Assembly (NCBI GenBank): GCA_002316235.1
Contig: DCDD01000095.1
Span: 1-14,442, forward strand
Direction: 5' to 3'
DNA length: 14,442 nucleotides
DNA from: Bacteroidales bacterium UBA1064
GTDB lineage: Bacteria > Bacteroidota > Bacteroidia > Bacteroidales > Tenuifilaceae
Position numbers and translations under genes: made by a program. Under the pieces are notes generated by a model that worked only from the letters and a program-made list of their open reading frames with translations, was not told the origin of the DNA and made no database searches. Shown piece by piece: positions 14,417 to 14,442 of the stretch (position 1 is the first letter of the stretch; each line of letters opens with the position of its first letter).

Positions 14417-14442
14417 GCGCACCACATTTTCAGCTGGGAAAA

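Overview
The window looks like chromosomal DNA of a Bacteroidota (Bacteroidales-like) bacterium. The signs are an RprX/RprY-type two-component pair, an IPExxxVDY-family protein, a SiaC/DUF1987 protein, and start regions that lack Shine-Dalgarno sequences but carry the Bacteroidota -7 element TAnnTTTG (twice with a TTG/TTTG -33 element 20 bp upstream). I see no insertion sequence, tRNA, rRNA or CRISPR array. The genes are ordinary chromosomal types, with a more unusual right-hand half.

Layout. Positions 1-243 hold no gene but contain a strong leftward promoter for something beyond the left edge. A cation diffusion facilitator (244-1152, minus) diverges across about 0.5 kb of AT-rich noncoding DNA from kdsB (1671-2468, plus), then lepA (2604-4391) and a methyltransferase-like protein of unknown function (4404-5159). 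This plus-strand block meets a minus-strand block tail to tail, with only 23 bp between stop codons. Read in its own direction the minus block is: an IPExxxVDY-like protein (10020-9610), an RprX-like histidine kinase (9486-7903), an RprY-like response regulator (7875-7183), a SiaC-type phosphoprotein (7059-6679) and a cytoplasmic GH16-fold protein with a long helical repeat region (6655-5183). A structured, divergent intergenic region (10021-10306) leads to a two-gene plus-strand operon: a MEMO1-AMMECR1 fusion with an export signal (10334-11860) and an 814-residue membrane protein with a spermidine-synthase-like domain between two related transmembrane halves (11872-14316). The right edge holds a tandem operator-like repeat.

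How the genes fit together. kdsB and lepA are housekeeping (LPS inner core and translation). The kinase/regulator pair is a normal envelope-sensing system. The SiaC and GH16-like genes follow it on the same strand but appear to have their own promoter; SiaC is present without its usual kinase and phosphatase partners, and the GH16-like protein lacks the catalytic acid/base glutamate and any signal peptide. The best candidate for an undescribed system is the right-hand operon: an AmmeMemoRadiSam A+B fusion predicted to be outside the cytoplasm, without the radical SAM partner in view, coupled to a membrane protein whose aminopropyltransferase-like domain has lost key catalytic aspartates and whose N-terminal helices carry a histidine pattern resembling membrane cytochromes. 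That functional link is inference from gene order and residues.
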